Assembly: GCA_041397825.1 (NCBI GenBank)
Contig: JAWKVX010000004.1
Span: 124,001 to 188,000, forward strand
Direction of reading: 5' to 3'
DNA length: 64,000 bases
Source of the DNA: JANNSX01 sp041397825
GTDB taxonomy: Bacteria > Pseudomonadota > Alphaproteobacteria > Rhizobiales > Hyphomicrobiaceae
Below, one piece after another: positions 1 through 8,800 of the stretch. The notes under the pieces are model-generated. The model saw only the letters and a list, made by a program, of their open reading frames with translations, did no database searches and was not told the DNA's origin. Each line of letters opens with the position of its first letter. Position 1 is the first letter of the stretch. The translations under genes and the position numbers were made by a program.

Positions 1-701
1 CAGGGACCGGCGAGGCTCGTCGGCTCGGGTACATGGGCATGACCGTGGTGGCCATGGTGATGTTCATGATGATGATCTTCGGTGGCATGGACCCGCGGCG
101 CCCAGACATGTCGGCGGAGCGCGGCAACCAGCAGCCATGCCCCGAGGAGAGCAATTGCGGCAAAGCTCACCTGCTCGAGCCGGCGCGCCCATTGCTGGAT
201 TTCGAGACCGGTGGCCCTCAGCGCGATCGCCATGATGCCGACGATGGCGATGGCCGAGAGGGCCTGGAAGAAGGCCGCGAGAAAGGACAGGGCGATGCTA
301 CGCCGGATCGTCTCGGCGCTCGCGACGGCGTAGGAGGAGATGACGGCCTTGCCGTGCCCAGGGCCCGCCGCGTGCAGCACGCCATAGAGGAAGCTCAGGC
401 CGACGAGCAGCATCAAGGCTGCGACCGTGCCATTGGACTTGAGGTCGCGAATACCGCCGGTCAGCATCCGGTTCAGCCCCTGCTGCTGGCGCTGCAGCCA
501 GCGCATGCTGTCCGCATACCAGCCACTGGCCGCGCGCTCCTCGGACCTGCCGGCGAGCATGCTCTTGGGCTCGATCTGACTCCCGGCAGATCGAGTCGCG
601 TCCTGGCCCGTGCTCGTTTGCGCCCCAGCCACACCGGATTGGCTCGTCATCGCCACGAGGGCGACCATGGCCAGGAGCATCACGAGCAGGACCGGCTTCA
701 T
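1..701 (-). CDS. NicO/RcnA-type nickel/cobalt efflux permease (3' end off window)
   Basis: Membrane transporter of the NicO family, moving Ni2+ or Co2+ across the inner membrane. The visible part is 233 residues. It begins with a hydrophobic signal/anchor segment (residues 1-27), then reaches the family signature HAAGPGHGK at residues 110-118 inside a membrane segment. Two more hydrophobic segments follow (about 135-161 and 178-196). A cytoplasmic-type loop at 206-223 is packed with histidines (HHHEHHHGHHGHAH), typical metal ligands of this family. The start ATG overlaps the stop of the upstream DUF1007 gene by four bases (ATGA), so the two are translationally coupled. The C-terminal half lies beyond base 1. 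Whether it exports nickel, cobalt or both cannot be told from the sequence. Confidence 0.88.
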   Translation of the reverse strand, partial: MKPVLLVMLLAMVALVAMTSQSGVAGAQTSTGQDATRSAGSQIEPKSMLAGRSEERAASGWYADSMRWLQRQQQGLNRMLTGGIRDLKSNGTVAALMLLVGLSFLYGVLHAAGPGHGKAVISSYAVASAETIRRSIALSFLAAFFQALSAIAIVGIMAIALRATGLEIQQWARRLEQVSFAAIALLGAWLLVAALRRHVWAPRVHATEDHHHEHHHGHHGHAHVPEPTSLAGP

Positions 702-1351
702 TGTCCGCAACGGATCTCGGCCGTGTCGGCGAAGCTCGAGCCATAGTCGACCGTAACCTCGCCAGCGAACATGTCCTCGGTGAGCTGGGTGTTGGCTTGC
801 TCCTGGTTTGGGCGCCTGACCGAGATTTCGCAGCCCACGGGAGCGGACGAGGCGAGGCGGACCGGATTTTTCTCGGCGAAGGAGAAGGCGATGAAGAAGC
901 TCGGATCGTAGATCGATAGATCGACCTTGAGGGAGCCATGCTTCACGGGCGCCTGCATCGGCAGGGTGAACGTCAGGGTCAGGAGACCTTGGGCGTCCGC
1001 CTCGACGTAGTAGTCGACGGGAGCGGTGAACGTGACAGGCTCGCCCTCGATCGTCATGAAGGTGAAGTAGTCGAACTCCTTGAGGCTTTCGACATTGATC
1101 TGCGCCAGTTCCTGCAGCTCGGCGCGGTCGTAGGCGCCGTCACCATTCTTGTCGAGGCCGAGAACCGCGGAGGCCGAGTACATTTCGTCGAACGACCAGC
1201 TATGCTGGACCCCGGTCATCTGGCCCTGCGCATCGTATTGGACCTCGGCGTCGACGCTGACGAAGACGTGCGGGTGAGACCGGGCGACGCCGGGCAGCGC
1301 GGCCACGATGACGGCGAGTGCACTGGCGACGACGAGGCAGGCATGACGCAT
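698..1351 (-). CDS. DUF1007 family periplasmic protein, partner of NicO exporter
   Basis: 217-residue DUF1007 protein with a signal peptide (hydrophobic core at residues 7-22, then a likely cleavage near SHPHVFV). The HPHVF start of the mature protein is typical of the family. A single EF-hand-like loop, LDKNGDGAYDRAEL, lies at residues 66-79. DUF1007 proteins are usually encoded directly upstream of NicO/RcnA nickel-cobalt transporters, as here. They are thought to act in the periplasm in metal handling, but the exact role is not established. The start at 1351 is chosen because GGGAGGGG lies just upstream; a longer GTG-initiated frame to 1372 would bury that site. The last bases overlap the exporter start. 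Confidence 0.85.
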   Translation of the reverse strand: MRHACLVVASALAVIVAALPGVARSHPHVFVSVDAEVQYDAQGQMTGVQHSWSFDEMYSASAVLGLDKNGDGAYDRAELQELAQINVESLKEFDYFTFMTIEGEPVTFTAPVDYYVEADAQGLLTLTFTLPMQAPVKHGSLKVDLSIYDPSFFIAFSFAEKNPVRLASSAPVGCEISVRRPNQEQANTQLTEDMFAGEVTVDYGSSFADTAEIRCGQ

Positions 1352-1451
1352 TGCTACCCCTCCCGGGACCAAGCTCGAGGTTTGAGTTTAGTTGAGATGA
1401 TGGCACGTTCGGGGCCGTTGTGCCCAGCGACCCGGCATCCCTGTGTGGCAG

Positions 1452-1480
1452 GAAAAAGGGGTGATCTCGCGATCACCCCT
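1452..1480 (-). terminator. Rho-independent terminator after first L,D-transpeptidase
   Basis: A perfect 10-bp inverted repeat (AGGGGTGATC, loop TCGC, GATCACCCCT) at 1457-1480. Read on the minus strand it is followed by five T residues, the classic intrinsic terminator layout, about 70 bases after the stop codon of the minus-strand gene ending at 1550. Confidence 0.85.
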
Positions 1481-1549
1481 GAGTTTCGGCTCATGGCAGG
1501 CACGGATCCCGGCGCGGCAAGCCGGGATCCCGGAGAATCAGTGGCAGTC

Positions 1550-2182
1550 TCAGGTCTTGTAGCGGTTCCATGTGACGAGAACGCGAGTGCCGACCGGCAC
1601 GCGCCCGTAGAGATCGAGGACGTCCTCGTTGTACATGCGGATGCAACCCTTCGAGACGGCCTCGCCAATGGTCCAGGGCGCGTCGGTGCCGTGAATCCGG
1701 TACATCGACGAGCCGAGATACATGGCGCGGTTGCCGAGCGGATTGAGCGGATGACCGCCGGGGACGAAAGCCGGCAGCTTGGGATTTTCCTTCCGCATCT
1801 CAGGGGTCGGCGTCCACGGCGGGTTGACCCGCTTCATCGAGACGTAGGTGGAGCCCGACCACCGGCTCTTCTCCCGGGGGATCGCGATCGGATATGCCAT
1901 CGCTTGGCCGTTGGTGGTTACGTAGTAGAGCATGCGGTCGCCGAACGAGACGATGATCTGTCCAGGCTTCACCTTGGACGAGAACGCGACGAGCTGGCCG
2001 CCCGAGCCGCCGCCGCCCCAGCCCCACCAATCGCCGGAGCCGCCGCCACTGCTTGACGAGCTGCTGCTGGTACCCGGCATGCTGGAGGTGTTTTCCGCTG
2101 TGGCCGGCAGGGCGAGAGCGCCGGCCAAAACGAGCGCGCTGCCGATCATGGAAGCCGTGCGCATCACGCGACTGAATGTCAT
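1550..2182 (-). CDS. YkuD-family L,D-transpeptidase with Ser/Gly/Trp-rich linker
   Basis: 210-residue secreted L,D-transpeptidase. The family forms 3-3 cross-links in peptidoglycan or links proteins to it, in the periplasm. A signal peptide occupies about residues 1-29 (…LPATA). A low-complexity linker follows (residues 33-63): a run of seven Ser, then Gly with WW and GWG. The YkuD domain runs from about 73 to 205. The catalytic motif is visible: YRIHGT with His164, and SKGCIRM with Cys180 and Arg182. The start is set by AAGGAGCATGAG just upstream. It lies directly downstream of a second, similar transpeptidase on the same strand (90-bp gap), so the pair may be co-transcribed and end at the hairpin at 1452-1480. 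Confidence 0.9.
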   Translation of the reverse strand: MTFSRVMRTASMIGSALVLAGALALPATAENTSSMPGTSSSSSSSGGGSGDWWGWGGGGSGGQLVAFSSKVKPGQIIVSFGDRMLYYVTTNGQAMAYPIAIPREKSRWSGSTYVSMKRVNPPWTPTPEMRKENPKLPAFVPGGHPLNPLGNRAMYLGSSMYRIHGTDAPWTIGEAVSKGCIRMYNEDVLDLYGRVPVGTRVLVTWNRYKT

Positions 2183-2271
2183 CTCATGCTCCTTCTTATT
2201 CCGCTCTGGTTCCGGGTGGCCTGGTGGCCGAATCATTTCTTTCTGTGGTTGAGAAACTCTTAACGCAGCCC

Positions 2272-2823
2272 TTAGTTCTGCTCGGCCACCCGTTGGGTCG
2301 CCAACTCCTCGATGACATAGACAGGCGCGCCGATATGCACGCGCTCGTAGAGATCGTTCACATCCTGATTGTGCATCCGGAAGCAGCCGTTGGAGGCAGC
2401 CTGGCCGATCGAGCCCGGCGCCAGGGTGCCGTGAATGCGGTAATTGCTCCAGCCGAGATAGATGGCGCGGGAGCCGAGCGGGCTCCGCGGGCCACCAGGG
2501 ATGTATTGCGGCAGGCCCGGGTTCCTGCGGCGCATGTCCGGTGTCGGCGACCAGCCCGGGTTCTTCTGTTTCGACTGGACGAATATCTGGCCGGTCCACT
2601 GCTCCTTGGGCACGCCGACGGCAATCGGGTAACGCAGCGCGTGGCCGTTGCCGAGGATGTAGTAGAGGCGGCGCTCCTTGTTGACGACGACGATGGCGCC
2701 CGTCGGGTAGGAGGCCGTGATGGGGACGATGTCCGGCGCGGCGTGCACGGGTACCGGGAGACCCGTCAGCATCGCAAGCAACAAAAAGATCGTCGCGAGG
2801 AATGACCCTCGTCCGGCACACAT
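2272..2823 (-). CDS. YkuD-family L,D-transpeptidase
   Basis: 183-residue exported L,D-transpeptidase. A signal peptide covers residues 1-28 (…PVPVHA). The YkuD domain spans about 40-172, with catalytic YRIHGT (His131) and SNGCFRM (Cys147, Arg149). The flanking PTPDMRRRNP and PGGPRSPLGSRA are shared with the neighbouring paralog, which points to a local gene duplication. The ATG at 2823 is preferred because GAGGGGG lies about 6 bases upstream; the same frame is open for another 100 codons upstream, but that stretch has no signal peptide or family similarity. The role is peptidoglycan cross-linking or remodelling in the periplasm (family knowledge). Confidence 0.88.
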   Translation of the reverse strand: MCAGRGSFLATIFLLLAMLTGLPVPVHAAPDIVPITASYPTGAIVVVNKERRLYYILGNGHALRYPIAVGVPKEQWTGQIFVQSKQKNPGWSPTPDMRRRNPGLPQYIPGGPRSPLGSRAIYLGWSNYRIHGTLAPGSIGQAASNGCFRMHNQDVNDLYERVHIGAPVYVIEELATQRVAEQN

Positions 2824-3100
2824 GGCAGCCCCCTCGTCGAGTTTGGAACGCACCACACTACAACTCCACGCGATGGGCAGCTTTCGCGCCCTGGACGACA
2901 TCTCGAAGCACCGCTGATTTGCCGGATTGTGTCGAGATCGAGGCGGGCTGACAAGGCCGCAAAGGCCAGAATTCGGCTCACAGTCGGGTGAGCAGTGTGG
3001 CTTTCGCTGTGGTTGTGCCTTTATGAGCACAGATGCCATCGCCGGTCGTGGTGACATTGTGCGGTCGAGGTGGGGGTGGCAGGATGTACCTATTTTGTTC

Positions 3101-3129
3101 TTGATACGAGAGCGACTCTGGTGTAAGAA
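3101..3129 (+). promoter_or_regulatory. Sigma70-type promoter of imuA-imuB-dnaE2
   Basis: TTGATA (3101-3106), a 17-base spacer, then TAAGAA (3124-3129). Spacing is optimal. It lies about 80 bases before the imuA start, in the 384-base gap between the minus-strand transpeptidase and imuA. The rest of that gap (2824-3100) shows no gene; it presumably holds the transpeptidase promoter. Confidence 0.6.
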
Positions 3130-3141
3130 CAAAAACAGAAC
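3127..3141 (+). promoter_or_regulatory. LexA (SOS) box
   Basis: GAAC-AAAAACA-GAAC, an exact match to the alphaproteobacterial LexA operator (GTTC/GAAC direct repeat with 7-base spacer). It overlaps the last bases of the -10 hexamer TAAGAA, so bound LexA would block the promoter. Its place upstream of an ImuAB-DnaE2 cassette is the expected one. Confidence 0.85.
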
Positions 3142-3207
3142 TCGAGGCCATGCCTCGTGCTCCGGGGAAACCTCCTCTGAAGACCATGCGAGGGGCGTCG
3201 TTGCGTC

Positions 3208-4209
3208 ATGGGTCTGGCTCGAGATGTCGTCGGGTGTTCCGAGGCCGGGGCCATGCCTTCCGGGTCGTGGTTGGAGGCCTCCCCGTCTGTTGCGTCCGTT
3301 GCGTCAGATCACCCGAGTGCGTTCCTGTCCCCACGTGTTTCCTCGTCAGCAGGCGGAGGCTTGCCGCGGCAAGCCCTCATCGACACCCTGCGGACCCGGG
3401 TCGAAGCCGTCGTCTTGCGTACCGATCCCGGGCGCTCCCTCGCCCCAGCCCCCATCCCCGCGACGGGGGAGCGAGCCTCCGCCTGCTCTTTTTCCTCCTC
3501 TGCGCCGGTCGCCGCCGACTGGACGTTCGGATCACCCGAGATCGACCGCTTTCTGCCTTGGCGGGGACTGGCGGCCGGTGGCCTGCATGAGGTGAAGCCC
3601 GAGACGCCTGCGGACGGACCGGCCGCGCAAGGGCTGGCCGCAGCGCTGCTGGCCCGGCGCCTGGCAGTCGCGTCACCTCCGGCCAGGCCGCTGCTCTGGG
3701 CGATGACCTGGCGCGACATCCTCGAGACCGGCCGGCCCTATGGTCCTGGTCTCCTGTCCTTCGGCCTCGTGCCCGCGCAGATTCTCCTCGTCGAGGCCCG
3801 GCGCGACAGCGAAGTGCTGTGGGCGCTCGAGGAGGGGCTGCGCTCCGGGGCTCTCGCCGCAGTCGCCGGCGGGGTCGGGGCGCTCGGCCTGACGGCGGCC
3901 CGGCGGCTGGCACTCGCCGCAGCCACATACAAAACCCCTTGCCTCCTGGTGACCCCCGCCCGCCAGCCCGGCGTTTCGGTTGCGATCAGCCGCTGGCGGG
4001 TCGGCGCGGCGCCGGGCAGCCCCCATGCGCTCGATCCGGCCCTGCCGGCCGGGCTCCGCTTTCACCTGACGCTCGAGCGCTGCCGGGGACGCGAAGCAGG
4101 CCGATCGTGGGTCGTGGAGTGGTCTGATGCGACGTTTCGTTTCCGTCTGGCTCCCGCAGTGGCCGGTCGAGCGGCTGCTGCGGAGCTCCCCCGGCGTCGT
4201 GCCGGCTGA
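3208..4209 (+). CDS. imuA: ImuA, accessory protein of SOS mutagenesis cassette
   Basis: 333-residue ImuA (RecA/SulA-like) protein, needed with ImuB and DnaE2 for damage-induced mutagenesis in alphaproteobacteria. The conserved part begins near residue 50 (ALIDTLRTRVEAVVLR), followed by the motif region FGSPEIDRFLPWRGLAAGGLH at about 110-130 and the core that includes TWRDILETGRPYGPGLLSFG. The first 50 residues and a Pro/Ala/Ser-rich stretch near 70-95 are not conserved-looking; the DNA of the latter (about 3430-3475) is an imperfect C-run/G-run hairpin, so it may be another in-frame repeat. The start is uncertain: 3208 and 3253 both offer ATG with weak ribosome sites. The 3' end overlaps imuB by 83 bases. 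Control by LexA is inferred from the box at 3127-3141. Confidence 0.82.
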   Translation: MGLARDVVGCSEAGAMPSGSWLEASPSVASVASDHPSAFLSPRVSSSAGGGLPRQALIDTLRTRVEAVVLRTDPGRSLAPAPIPATGERASACSFSSSAPVAADWTFGSPEIDRFLPWRGLAAGGLHEVKPETPADGPAAQGLAAALLARRLAVASPPARPLLWAMTWRDILETGRPYGPGLLSFGLVPAQILLVEARRDSEVLWALEEGLRSGALAAVAGGVGALGLTAARRLALAAATYKTPCLLVTPARQPGVSVAISRWRVGAAPGSPHALDPALPAGLRFHLTLERCRGREAGRSWVVEWSDATFRFRLAPAVAGRAAAAELPRRRAG

Positions 4210-5857
4210 TCGGCCGTTGGCGCTCGTTCAGTCCCTGCAAGGGAGGCTGACGCTGACGGCCGTCAATCGGGCGGCCCGGCGCGAGGGCCTGGGAGCAGGG
4301 CTGGCCCTGGCCGATGCCCGCGCGGCCGTGCCGGCGCTCGCAACCCTGCCGGCGGAGCCCGCCGCCGATCTCGCCGGACTTCGCCGGCTGGCGCTCTGGA
4401 TGAGTCGCTATGGTCTGCGCGTCACCCTCGAGCGGCCGGCCGCCCCTCAGGCGCGCAAAAGCAAGATCGGCCAGCACCGTGCCGCCGTCGGAGCGCCGGA
4501 TGGCGTCGGCCTCGAGATCACCGGCGTTGCGCATCTCTTCGGCGGCGAGCCGGCGCTGCTCGCCGACCTGGTCCGTCGCCTCGCCGGGCTCGGCCTGACG
4601 GTTCGGCCCGGCCTTGCCGACACGCCCGGTGCCGCCTATGCGATCGCCCGGGCCACGGCCGGCCGCCATCTCGCCGATCGCATCGCTCCATCGGGCGAGA
4701 CGGCCCTCCGCCTCGCCCCCCTGCCGGCGGCCGCCCTCCGTCTTGCCCCCGAGACCGTGACGCTCCTCCACCGTCTCGGCCTCAAGACCATCGGCGACCT
4801 CGCGCGGTTGCCGCGCGCCAGTCTCGAACGGCGCTTCAACAGCAGAGAGGTCACGGCCGCCGTGCTGACGCGGCTCGACCAGGCGCTCGGCAGGACCGGC
4901 GAGCCGGCGCAGCCGCTCGCGCCCGCGCGCCGCTACAGCGTCCGGCAGAGCTTTGCCGAGCCGCTCGTCTCGAGCGAAGGGATCACGGCGGCATTAGATG
5001 ATCTGACGAGACGGCTGGCGGCGAGCCTCGCCGCCGCACGCGCCGGCGCCCGCCGCCTCTCGCTCACGCTCTATCGCAGCGACGGCAGTCTCGTGCGCCT
5101 CGCCGCCGGACTGAGCCGGCCCTCCCACGAAGCTCGGCATTTCCAGCGTCTCCTCGCCGACAAGCTGGCGACCGTCGATCTCGGCTTCGGCGTCGACCTG
5201 ATGCTGCTCGCAGCTCCCGCCAGCGAGCCGCTCGAGGCCATGCAGACGAGCCTGGCCGGTCTTACTCCGGCCGGCGTGGGGGAGGTCGCGCTGTTGATCG
5301 ACCGGCTGGCGAGCCGCCTCGGCGCCGAGAGCGTGCTCCGGCTCGCGCCGCAGGCGAGCCATCTGCCGGAGATCGCCGAGCAGTTGGTGCCGGCGCTCGA
5401 GGCTCTCACGGTGAGCCAGTCGCCCGGTCCGCCGGAGCGCCTGCGGTCGGGTCAGGCTCCCGAGCCGGCGGCTCCGGCCCTCGAGCCTTCGTCCGCCATG
5501 CCGGGGCGCGGGGCGCGGCCGCCCTTCCTGCTGCCGCATCCCGAGCCGGTCGCCGTCGTCGCCGAGATCCCCGATGGACCACCGGCCTCGCTCGAGTGGC
5601 GTCGACGGCGCTGCCGCATCGTCCGCGCGGAAGGTCCGGAACGGATCGCGCCGGAATGGTGGCAGCCGCTCATGGCCTTGACGTGCCGTGGCGAACCTCG
5701 CGCCGGAGCGGCGCCGAGGCGGCAACCGCGCACCCGCGACTACTACACGATCGAGGACGAGGCTGGCCGGCGCTACTGGGTGTTCCGCGAAGGGCTCTAT
5801 GGCCGCGAGGAGGGCGAGGCGCCCCCCGCCTGGTATCTGCACGGGCTCTTCGCATGA
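4127..5857 (+). CDS. imuB: ImuB, inactive Y-family polymerase homolog
   Basis: 576-residue ImuB. The family is related to Y-family DNA polymerases but lacks the catalytic acidic residues; it acts as the hub linking ImuA, DnaE2 and the beta clamp. The start MRRFVSVWLPQWPVERLL is characteristic. The polymerase-like core runs to about residue 350, with helix-hairpin-helix-like LGLKTIGDLARLPRASLERRF near 215-235. A Pro/Ala-rich stretch (about 425-465) precedes the conserved C-terminal part ending RDYYTIEDEAGRRYWVFREG. It overlaps imuA by 83 bases in another frame and dnaE2 by four bases (ATGA at 5854-5857), so all three are one operon. Confidence 0.9.
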   Translation: MRRFVSVWLPQWPVERLLRSSPGVVPADRPLALVQSLQGRLTLTAVNRAARREGLGAGLALADARAAVPALATLPAEPAADLAGLRRLALWMSRYGLRVTLERPAAPQARKSKIGQHRAAVGAPDGVGLEITGVAHLFGGEPALLADLVRRLAGLGLTVRPGLADTPGAAYAIARATAGRHLADRIAPSGETALRLAPLPAAALRLAPETVTLLHRLGLKTIGDLARLPRASLERRFNSREVTAAVLTRLDQALGRTGEPAQPLAPARRYSVRQSFAEPLVSSEGITAALDDLTRRLAASLAAARAGARRLSLTLYRSDGSLVRLAAGLSRPSHEARHFQRLLADKLATVDLGFGVDLMLLAAPASEPLEAMQTSLAGLTPAGVGEVALLIDRLASRLGAESVLRLAPQASHLPEIAEQLVPALEALTVSQSPGPPERLRSGQAPEPAAPALEPSSAMPGRGARPPFLLPHPEPVAVVAEIPDGPPASLEWRRRRCRIVRAEGPERIAPEWWQPLMALTCRGEPRAGAAPRRQPRTRDYYTIEDEAGRRYWVFREGLYGREEGEAPPAWYLHGLFA

Positions 5858-8800
5858 GCGCGCGGAGACAGGGGACGCCGGTCTACGCCGAGCTCGACGT
5901 CACCACTAATTTCACGTTTTTGCGCGGCGGCAGCCATGCCGAGGAGCTGGTCGCCACTGCCAAGGCGCTGGGGCTTGCCGCCATCGCCATCACCGATCGC
6001 AACACGCTCGCCGGCGTGGTCCGCGCCCATCTGGCGGCCAAGGAGGTCGGGCTCCAGCTCATCGTCGGCGCCCGGCTCGATCTCACCGATGCCCCGAGCC
6101 TCATCTGTCTGCCGACCGACCGCGAGGCCTATGCGCGCCTATCGCGCCTTCTTACCCTCGGCCAGCGGCGCGCCGAGAAAGGTAAATGCCTGATCGGCCT
6201 CGCCGACGTCGCCGCGCATGCCGAGGGGCAGATCCTGATCGCGCTCTCTCCCGAGGGCTGGAACTGGCGCGAGGTCTTGCCGGCCGAGGCGGAGGAGGAA
6301 GGAGAGGTCGTTCCTTTCACAAAGCCGGCACGGGAAGCCACCAAGCAAGTCGCTGCCGATAGAAGTTTCAAGTCCGACCTGCTCCGTTTGCGCAAGGACC
6401 TTACGCGAGCTGTAGGCAAGGCGACCACTGGCCTCAAGGCTCCGACGTCCTCCCCCTCCCCCGTCGCGCCGGAGGCGTGCCTCCGGCACGACGAGGGGGA
6501 GGCGTGCCTCCGGCACGACGAGGGGGAGGGTCGGGGTGGGGGGGGCGTCGAGAACGCGGCGTCCGCGTCATTCCCCCCATTTCAAGCGCCTAAGGACTTG
6601 ATCTCTGGTGCGCTCAAGCCCAAGGCGCTTGGTCTTCCCCCTCAGAGGGAGAAGGAAGAAGACACACGGCCTCTGAAGAACGCCGAATGCGATCATCCTG
6701 GCGCTGCCGGCCTCTACCTCGCCGCCAGTCACGCCCATCACGGCGACGACCGCGCCCGTATGGCGGCCCTCGCGCGCCTCGCGGAGGAAACCGGCGTCCC
6801 CCTCGTCGCCACGGGGGCCGTACTCTATCACACCCTCGCCCGCCGCGAGCTGCAGGACGTGCTGACGGCGATCCGCGAGAAAGTGACGGTCGCCACCGCG
6901 GGCTTCCGCCTCGAGGCCAATGCCGAGCGGCATCTCAAATCCCCGGCCGAGATGCGGCGCCTGTTCAAGGGCTACGAGCAGGCCATCGCACGGACGGCCG
7001 AGATTGCACAGGCCTGCCGCTTCTCGCTCGACGAACTCGTCTACGAGTATCCGGACGAGCCGGTGCCGCACGGCAAGACTCCGCAAGGCCATCTCGAGGA
7101 TATCGCCTGGGAAGGGGCCGCCTGGCGCTATCCCGACGGCGTTCCCGAGACGGTCCGCTTCAGCATCGAGCGCGAACTCCGCCTCATTGCCGAGCTTCGC
7201 TATGCACCCTACTTCCTCACCGTCCACGACATCGTCACCTTCGCCCGGAGTCGCGGCATTCTCTGCCAGGGGCGCGGCTCGGCGGCGAACTCGGCCGTCT
7301 GCTATTGCATCGGCATCACCAATGTGAACCCGGCCGAGATCGATCTCCTCTTCGAGCGCTTCATCTCGCCCGAGCGGCAGGAGCCGCCCGACATCGACGT
7401 CGATTTCGAGCACGAGCGGCGCGAGGAGGTGATCCAGTACATCTATGCCCGCTACGGCCGCGATCGCGCCGGCCTCGCCGCCACCGTCATCTCCTATCGC
7501 GCGCGCTCGGCCGTCCGTGAGGTCGGCAAGGCGATGGGCTTGAGCGAGGATACGGTTGCCGCCCTTGCCGGCATGGTCTGGGGCACGCGCTCGGGCGGCG
7601 TGTTGCCGGAGACGCATGTGCGAGAGGCCGGCCTCGATCCGGCCGATCCCCTGCTCGCCCGCACGCTCGCGCTCGCCGCCGAGCTTTCGGGCTTTCCGCG
7701 CCACCTCTCCCAGCATGTCGGCGGCTTCGTGCTGACGCGGCGTCCCCTCTCGGAGGTCGTTCCTATCGGTAATGCGGCGATGGAGGACAGGACGAATATC
7801 GAATGGGACAAGGACGATCTCGACGCGCTCGGGCTCCTCAAGGTCGATGTCCTGGGGCTCGGCATGCTCTCCTGCATCCGCAAGGGCTTCGAGCTTCTGG
7901 AGAGGCACTACGGCGAGACATACACGCTCGGCACCGTGCCGCGCGAGGATCCGGCGGTCTATGACATGCTGTGCCGGGCCGATTCCCTCGGCGTCTTCCA
8001 AGTCGAGAGCCGGGCGCAGATGAACATGCTGCCGCGCCTGAAGCCCCGTAAGTTCTACGATCTCGTCATCGAGGTGGCGATCGTCCGGCCTGGTCCCATC
8101 CAGGGCGATATGGTGCATCCGTATCTGCGGCGCCGCGACGGCCTCGAGCCTGAGGACTATCCCTCTCCCGCTCCGCCGCACGACCCGAACGAGCTCCGCA
8201 ACATTCTCGGCAAGACCAGGGGGGTGCCGCTCTTCCAGGAGCAGGCCATGAGGATCGCCATGGTGGCGGCCGAGTTCTCGCCGGCCGAGGCGAACGAGCT
8301 CAGGCGTGCCATGGCGACGTTCCGTCGTCGCGGCACCATCGGGCTTCTCGAGGAGAAGATGGTCCAGCGCATGGTCGGGCGCGGCTACGATCCCGAGTTC
8401 GCCCAGCGCTGCTTCAATCAGATCAAAGGCTTCGGCGAGTACGGCTTTCCCGAGAGCCATGCGGCGAGCTTTGCGCATCTGGTCTACGTCTCCTCCTGGC
8501 TCAAATGCCATTACCCGGACGTGTTTGCGACGGCGCTCCTGAACTCCCAGCCCATGGGCTTCTATGCACCGGCGCAAATCGTCCGTGATGCGCGTGAGCA
8601 CGGCGTCGAGGTGAGGCCTGCCGACGCGGGGCTGAGCGACTGGGATTCGACCCTCGAGCCCGGCCGTCGTACGGAACGTTGGGCGATGCGGCTCGGGCTC
8701 CGCCAGGTCGACGGGCTGCAGGAGGAGGAGGCGAGGAGGGTCGTCGCGGCGCGGGCTCCTGTGCCGGTGTCCGACGACGCAACGTCCTCACGTGCGTTTG

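Noticed and set aside
33..746. 237-codon plus-strand frame over the nickel exporter
   Set aside because: Opposite strand of the NicO gene, whose HAAGPGHGK motif and His loop are clear on the minus strand.
1352..1451. Cobalamin or nickel riboswitch upstream of the DUF1007-NicO pair
   Set aside because: The leader is only about 100 bases and shows no B12-box-like or other riboswitch consensus that I can recognise.
6471..6524. Possible CRISPR array
   Set aside because: Only two contiguous copies, no spacers, in frame inside dnaE2; no cas genes in the window.
6568..8601. 677-codon open frame on the minus strand opposite dnaE2
   Set aside because: It is antisense to the conserved polymerase core, has no family similarity by eye and reflects GC-rich codon structure of the real gene.
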